From: an uncultured Prolixibacteraceae bacterium
GTDB taxonomy: Bacteria; Bacteroidota; Bacteroidia; Bacteroidales; Prolixibacteraceae
Length of the DNA: 38,348 nucleotides
NCBI GenBank assembly: GCA_903865775.1
Contig: CAIPKZ010000022.1
Location: forward strand, 1 to 38,348
Direction: 5' to 3'
In this document: piece after piece, positions 34,879 to 38,348 of the stretch
Layout: every line of letters starts with the position of its first letter
Position numbering within the stretch: position 1 is the stretch's first letter
Translations under genes and position numbers: made by a program
The notes under the pieces: model-generated
The model's input: the letters and a program-made list of their open reading frames with translations, nothing else
Told to the model about the DNA's origin: nothing
Databases searched by the model: none

Positions 34879-36249
34879 ATGAAAGCCGAAAAAATTGAAT
34901 TTAACGGAGAAAATCGTATTCAAGTTAGCTTTCCGATTGATCAGGAAGCAATATCAAAAATTCGGCAAATATCCGGAGCCTTGTGGAGCAAAACTAATGA
35001 TGCCTGGAATATACCGTACAACAAAGAAGCCTATTATCAACTAATCAGACTGTTCCCTGACATTAAAATAGATCAGGTGACTCCAATTGAAAAGGAGAGA
35101 GCGCCTTCGACCAGGCAAATGCCACTTCAGGATGAAATTGTTATTGAAGTTTCAGATAAAAACATCCTCCTGAAAATGCCAAAAAATCAGATGGATATTC
35201 AATTTATTCGTACTTTCAACTATGCGCGGTGGGATAGAATCAGTTACAACTGGGTAATTCCCAACTACGGTCGAAATCTGGAACTGCTTAAAAACTATTT
35301 CAACATCCGGATTACCCGAATTGAAACCAAGAAACCTGAGCAATCAATCGCAATTCCAGTCACTCCTCAAAATCATTACGTTTCCAATTTACCTCCAATT
35401 GATTCAGAAGGTGTGCATGAGATCGAACGATTTAAGCACTGGATGGAACAAAAACGATACAGCGATTCGACGGTGAAAACCTATTTGATGGCCATTACTA
35501 CTTTTCTTCGGTTTATTCAGCCCAAAACAAGTAAAGAAGCTGTCAACGAAGATATGCGGCGTTTTGTATATCAATATATGATTCCCCGAAAGTTAAGCTT
35601 TTCGTATCAAAACCAGGCAGTAAATGCGGCCAAGTTGTTTTTCAAAACCATACGTGGATCGGTGTTAATAACCGAACAACTGGAACGCCCGCGTCACGAA
35701 CATAAACTTCCCAACGTATTAAGCAAAGAAGAAGTAGCGATTCTGCTCAAAGCATTGGTCAATATGAAACACCGGGTCATGTTAAGCCTGATTTATTCGT
35801 GCGGATTAAGAAGAGGTGAATTACTGAATTTGGTGCCATCAGATGTTGACAGCAAGCGGGGCTTGCTCATTATCAGGCAAGCCAAGGGGAGAAAAGACAG
35901 AATTGTTCCTTTATCGCTGAAGACAATCGACCTGTTACGCGAATACTATAAATTGTACCGTCCGAAGGTATGGCTATTCGAAGGACAAAATTCAGGGGAA
36001 CCATACAATGAGCGGAGTCTGCAGATGGTATTAAAAAATGCACTCAAAGCCGGAAGAATTAAAAAACCAGTAACCCTTCATTGGTTGCGTCATTCGTATG
36101 CCACACACCTTTTGGAAAATGGAACTGATTTGAGATACATCCAGGAGATTTTAGGACATAAAAGTTCGAAAACAACCGAAATTTATACCCATGTAAGTAC
36201 ACGTAGCATAAAAAAAATTAAATCTCCATTTGATGATTTGAAATTATGA
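34879..36249 (+). CDS. Tyrosine recombinase with duplicated N-terminal W-IP module
   Basis: 456 residues, longer than XerC/XerD (~300). Two similar ~60-residue units come first: 5-65 (ALWSKTNDAWNIP) and 87-146 (ARWDRISYNWVIP). A SAM-like core-binding domain (~178-262) and the catalytic domain (~280-440) follow. Catalytic residues are in place: R311 in SCGLRRGEL, K336 in AKGRKD, H401-x-x-R404 in HWLRHSYATH, H427 in LGHKSS, and nucleophile Y436 in TEIYTH. The insertion typical of integron IntI, ahead of the second active-site box, does not appear to be present. It sits directly before a cassette-like unit, with the junction at ~36346 within 100 nt of its stop, and is the best candidate for moving that unit. 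Confidence 0.9.
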   Translation: MKAEKIEFNGENRIQVSFPIDQEAISKIRQISGALWSKTNDAWNIPYNKEAYYQLIRLFPDIKIDQVTPIEKERAPSTRQMPLQDEIVIEVSDKNILLKMPKNQMDIQFIRTFNYARWDRISYNWVIPNYGRNLELLKNYFNIRITRIETKKPEQSIAIPVTPQNHYVSNLPPIDSEGVHEIERFKHWMEQKRYSDSTVKTYLMAITTFLRFIQPKTSKEAVNEDMRRFVYQYMIPRKLSFSYQNQAVNAAKLFFKTIRGSVLITEQLERPRHEHKLPNVLSKEEVAILLKALVNMKHRVMLSLIYSCGLRRGELLNLVPSDVDSKRGLLIIRQAKGRKDRIVPLSLKTIDLLREYYKLYRPKVWLFEGQNSGEPYNERSLQMVLKNALKAGRIKKPVTLHWLRHSYATHLLENGTDLRYIQEILGHKSSKTTEIYTHVSTRSIKKIKSPFDDLKL

Positions 36250-36341
36250 AAAGTTGTATAGATTTACAGAAATATAACGCAATAAGGTTTCGCCTATACC
36301 CCCAAATTCTGATCAATAGGGAAACTTCGTTTCGCGGATAA

Positions 36342-36361
36342 ACGAGTTACCGCCAATACTA
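36342..36361 (+). other. Left junction of the restriction-modification cassette (attI-like recombination site)
   Basis: GTTACCGCCA at 36346-36355, continuing AATACT, is the reverse complement of the inverse-core-like sequence at the right end of the unit (38177-38186), with 14 of 15 bases matching over the extended repeat. In integrons the first bases of an inserted cassette come from its own attC, which is what this arrangement shows if the cut is G^TT. The ~70 nt to the left, after the recombinase gene, have no clear palindrome and could be an attI-like target. The site is inferred; no similarity to a known attI is claimed. Confidence 0.5.
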
Positions 36362-36447
36362 AGGGGACACTGCAAGCTATGTTGACAGGATCGAAGACAC
36401 GAAATAATTGAAAAAATACAATTTGAGACATAACAAAATGCTAACTT

Positions 36448-36481
36448 TAGTATGTGGCATAGGTTGCATACTATAAATAGC
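36448..36481 (+). promoter_or_regulatory. Controller operator/promoter: TAGTATG dyad with shared 16-nt element
   Basis: TAGTATG (36448-36454) and CATACTA (36467-36473) form a perfect 7-bp dyad with 12-nt spacing. The right half belongs to GCATACTATAAATAGC (36466-36481), found again with one change upstream of the methylase gene on the other strand. A dyad just before a controller gene is the expected place for autoregulation by a C protein. The element also contains a TATAA core, so it may be a promoter box as well as an operator. Confidence 0.6.
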
Positions 36482-36504
36482 TTTATCCGTTGAAATTTTA
36501 CTCA

Positions 36505-36726
36505 ATGGATAATAGAGAAATTCTCATAAAATTTGGTCATCGTGTCAGGGAAATCAGAAAAGAAAAAAATCTTTCTCAAGAAGAACTTTCTTTCAAAGCT
36601 GATTTACACCGTACTTATATCGGTATGATAGAAAGAGCCGAAAAGAATATAACTCTTGTAAACATTGAGAAAATTGCAAAAGCACTTAATGTAGACATTA
36701 AAGAGTTATTTAATGATAAATTATAA
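36505..36726 (+). CDS. HTH (XRE) controller protein of a Type II restriction-modification system
   Basis: 73 residues from ATG 36505 (MDNREILIKFGHRVREIR). The helix-turn-helix reads LSQEELSFKADLHRTYIGMI, and the rest (ERAEKNITLVNIEKIAKALN) is the usual short C-protein core. Such proteins delay nuclease expression until the methylase has modified the genome, activating or repressing from dyads upstream of their own gene; a dyad is seen here. The nuclease gene starts inside its 3' end (14-nt overlap), as in known C-R operons. An upstream TTG at 36490 could add five residues but the ATG is preferred. Confidence 0.88.
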   Translation: MDNREILIKFGHRVREIRKEKNLSQEELSFKADLHRTYIGMIERAEKNITLVNIEKIAKALNVDIKELFNDKL

Positions 36727-37390
36727 GGTTAATTCCCAATTTCAGAAAAATCTCGGGTTCGACGTTTCTCACAACGAAATTTTATTAGCAGTAAGTAGTG
36801 TAAATACTTTTCTTTGTACGCTTCCTCCAAACTTGTATAGAAATATTGATTTTAAGACAACTGGTGCAATGATTGGTGCAATCTTTTGTGCAAAAATTGT
36901 AGAGTTTGTACCTGACACGGTAGTTAACCCAATTGAAAAAGGTCATCCTGATATTATTCCAATTTCTGGCCTTGGATCTTCAGAAGCTGTCCTTAGAAAT
37001 TATCCAAAAGGCATGGAAATTAAAGGTACTATTGGAAATTTAAAAAATGGTTCAAATCTTCGTGCTGGCATTACTAGAATTAAAGCGTTGACAGGTATAA
37101 CTTGGCAAGCTCATCACAGAGAAGTAAATTATTTGTTAGGGATTGTTTGGGATTTTGTCAATGACATTGAAGACTTTAATTATCCGGCAATTACAGGCGT
37201 ATTTTTCTCTGATGAACTAAATCCTGACGATTGGGGAGAAATATCTGGTACTACTGGACGAAATACAAAAGTTACGGGTATGCTTAAGAGTGGAAAGGAA
37301 AAAATGGGTCAAGGTGTCATTGTCTTGTACGACAATGAACCTCATATTCAAAAGTATACAAGACTATTAAATATTCCAAGCTTCGATTAG
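36713..37390 (+). CDS. Type II restriction endonuclease (PD-(D/E)xK type, specificity unknown)
   Basis: 225 residues. The catalytic pattern is GHPD with D80, then E102-I-K104 in KGMEIKGT, i.e. D-x21-E-x-K of the PD-(D/E)xK fold. It has no signal peptide. It overlaps the controller gene by 14 nt and is convergent with the methylase, overlapping it by 24 nt (37367-37390). The context strongly supports a restriction nuclease acting on the same site as the methylase. The family of known isoschizomers could not be recognised, so no recognition sequence is proposed. Base composition is clearly more AT-rich than the carbohydrate genes, suggesting acquisition. Confidence 0.8.
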   Translation: MINYKVNSQFQKNLGFDVSHNEILLAVSSVNTFLCTLPPNLYRNIDFKTTGAMIGAIFCAKIVEFVPDTVVNPIEKGHPDIIPISGLGSSEAVLRNYPKGMEIKGTIGNLKNGSNLRAGITRIKALTGITWQAHHREVNYLLGIVWDFVNDIEDFNYPAITGVFFSDELNPDDWGEISGTTGRNTKVTGMLKSGKEKMGQGVIVLYDNEPHIQKYTRLLNIPSFD

Positions 37391-38068
37391 GCTAAGTTGC
37401 TTTGCAATTTTTGCTTCGGTTCTGTAGAACATTACTTCCTTGCTTACTTTTCCGGCAACTCCTTTAAGATTTAGTAAAGGTTTAAATGGTAAATAATCTC
37501 CATTAAGTCCTTCACAAAAGATCAGTTCACCTTTACGTTCATCAGCCCAATTAGCAAGCTTCTGATAATCTATGAGTTTACTGCTAAACCTGTAGCCCAT
37601 TCCTGCATCGCCCTTATAAGGTGGATCAATAAACCAAGTTGCCTCAATATTAGGAGCTTCTGAATAATCACCATTGATTATTGTCCAGTGCTTAATTTTA
37701 TATAAATTTTCTGCAAAGACACGTCTACTAATTTCCCAATTTCTTTCAAGTACTGGTGTGACTTTTATTGTTTTAAAGTGAAACGCCATTTTAGTAGCAG
37801 CGTGAATAATATGAAGAAATTCCGAACTTTTTTCTCCAACTTTTAAATCAGGCAAGTTGCTAATTTCTTCAACCGTAGCCGAGTTTATAAACCAATCCCA
37901 TATTTGGGAAACTTTTTCGTCCTTTTCAACCAGAATAACGTTCTTTTTCCAATTGTCACCATATAATGAATAAGCAGCAGCACCTGCAAATGGTTCTATG
38001 ATTGTATCATAGTTTGGTACTGGATAATGCTTTGCAATTTGTTTTTTTCTTCCGTAATAGTAAAACAT
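37367..38068 (-). CDS. DNA adenine-N6 methyltransferase (D12 class) of the restriction-modification pair
   Basis: 233 residues. The AdoMet-binding motif I is IEPFAGAAAYS (24-34, with the FxG core F27-A-G29), and the catalytic motif IV is DPPY at 148-151 (FIDPPYKGDAGMGY). The order FxG then DPPY, with the target-recognition region between, is that of D12/alpha-class adenine methylases such as Dam and DpnM. It protects the host's copies of the site cut by the adjacent nuclease. It is transcribed toward the nuclease gene, with 3' ends overlapping by 24 nt, and has its own upstream control element. It is at the short end for the class, but both motifs are complete. Confidence 0.9.
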   Translation of the reverse strand: MFYYYGRKKQIAKHYPVPNYDTIIEPFAGAAAYSLYGDNWKKNVILVEKDEKVSQIWDWFINSATVEEISNLPDLKVGEKSSEFLHIIHAATKMAFHFKTIKVTPVLERNWEISRRVFAENLYKIKHWTIINGDYSEAPNIEATWFIDPPYKGDAGMGYRFSSKLIDYQKLANWADERKGELIFCEGLNGDYLPFKPLLNLKGVAGKVSKEVMFYRTEAKIAKQLSLIEAWNI

Positions 38069-38084
38069 ATAAGACTTTAAAATC

Positions 38085-38100
38085 GCTAATTATAGTATGC
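38085..38100 (-). promoter_or_regulatory. Copy of the controller element upstream of the methylase gene
   Basis: On the - strand, GCATACTATAATTAGC (38100 down to 38085) is the same as the element upstream of the controller (GCATACTATAAATAGC, 36466-36481) at 15 of 16 positions. It ends 16 nt before the methylase ATG. Only the one TAGTATG half-site is present here; the second half of the dyad is not, which could give weaker controller binding at this copy. Confidence 0.6.
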
Positions 38101-38170
38101 AAATATATGAAAAATTATAAAGAATAAAACAAAAAACTCGGACTTTTTAACCTATTTTTGAATTTGAAAG

Positions 38171-38308
38171 AAGTACTGGCGGTAACATCAGCTACCCGCA
38201 AGTCCGGCAGCAATGGTTTTCGGTGTGCATCTTTCCGCACAGGCAGTTTTTCGGCTTGACAGGAAATCGCCCGCAATCCGCACCTGCGTGTAGCTTCCTA
38301 CGTTGGCA
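38171..38308 (+). other. attC-like imperfect palindrome ending the restriction-modification cassette
   Basis: The segment opens with TGGCGGTAAC (38177-38186, inverse-core-like), has 3 nt, then AGCTACCCGCA (38190-38200). A mirror-image arm TGCGTGTAGCT (38285-38295) matches its reverse complement at 10 of 11 positions, then 6 nt lead to GTTGGC (38302-38307). The ~85 nt between contain smaller hairpins such as TGTGC/GCACA (38224-38228 and 38237-38241). The layout (outer core pair, inner arms, folded centre of ~125 nt) follows integron attC sites, but the cores do not fit GTTRRRY/RYYYAAC exactly. Sequence after 38307 would belong to the next cassette. Confidence 0.55.
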
Positions 38309-38348
38309 ACAAGTGTAAAAAAGACAGACACAGCAGACAGATACGATA

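Noticed and set aside
34879-36249. Classical integron integrase IntI
   Set aside because: The catalytic residues fit any tyrosine recombinase, and the extra segment that marks IntI was not seen; the gene is called only a tyrosine recombinase.

Overview
The window looks like a chromosomal segment of a polysaccharide-degrading member of the Bacteroidota, probably near the Prolixibacteraceae/Marinilabiliales (the lineage is inferred from overall gene style). Supporting signs are several secreted proteins ending in type IX secretion (T9SS) sorting domains with a YPNP/MPNP start, genes preceded by A/C-rich leaders with no clear Shine-Dalgarno, TAnnTTTG-type promoter matches, and palindromic intergenic repeats of a Bacteroidota kind.

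Layout. (1) 1-14246, + strand: the tail of a T9SS protein, then a tightly packed carbohydrate cluster: GH28-like beta-helix hydrolase, GH5 glycanase, rhamnulose-1-phosphate aldolase (rhaD), GH78 alpha-L-rhamnosidase, Ser esterase, a pRiA4b ORF-3-like protein, a Tat-exported sugar isomerase-like TIM barrel, a large beta-helix/LamG protein and a BD-FAE-like esterase. Together these suggest breakdown of acetylated, rhamnose-containing pectin (rhamnogalacturonan type), with RhaD cleaving rhamnulose-1-phosphate in the cytoplasm. No SusC/SusD pair is in view. (2) 14398-21099, - strand: a SnoaL-like lipoprotein, two EamA transporters plus the C-terminal stump of a third, two HEPN/nucleotidyltransferase (HepT/MntA-type) pairs in opposite gene order, and pheT. 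(3) 21230-22164: two ~200-bp units carrying GGTGC/GCACC palindromes, ending in an IS200-like transposase gene broken by one in-frame stop. (4) 22329-26620: tandem M3 peptidyl-dipeptidases (dcp), one with an ordinary signal peptide and one a predicted lipoprotein. (5) 26906-28103: a phage-type GH108 lysozyme and a holin-like membrane protein. (6) 28448-28680: a decayed GH3 beta-glucosidase fragment. (7) 28844-34750: a GH74/BNR-like T9SS protein, a clan GH-A-like hydrolase and a DUF1080 (3-keto-disaccharide hydrolase-like) protein. (8) 34879-38348: a tyrosine recombinase with a duplicated N-terminal module, followed by a Type II restriction-modification unit (controller, PD-(D/E)xK nuclease, adenine methylase).

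The most interesting structure is at the right end. The restriction-modification unit is bounded as an integron cassette would be. The inverse-core-like TGGCGGTAAC at its right end (38177-38186) is the exact reverse complement of GTTACCGCCA at its left junction (36346-36355). The right end is itself a ~125-nt imperfect palindrome resembling an attC site, and it closes on another GTT core where a next cassette would start. The adjacent recombinase does not appear to carry the extra segment typical of IntI, so this may be a non-canonical integron-like system. In the same unit the controller and methylase genes share a 16-nt upstream element (GCATACTATAANTAGC), suggesting coordinated control.
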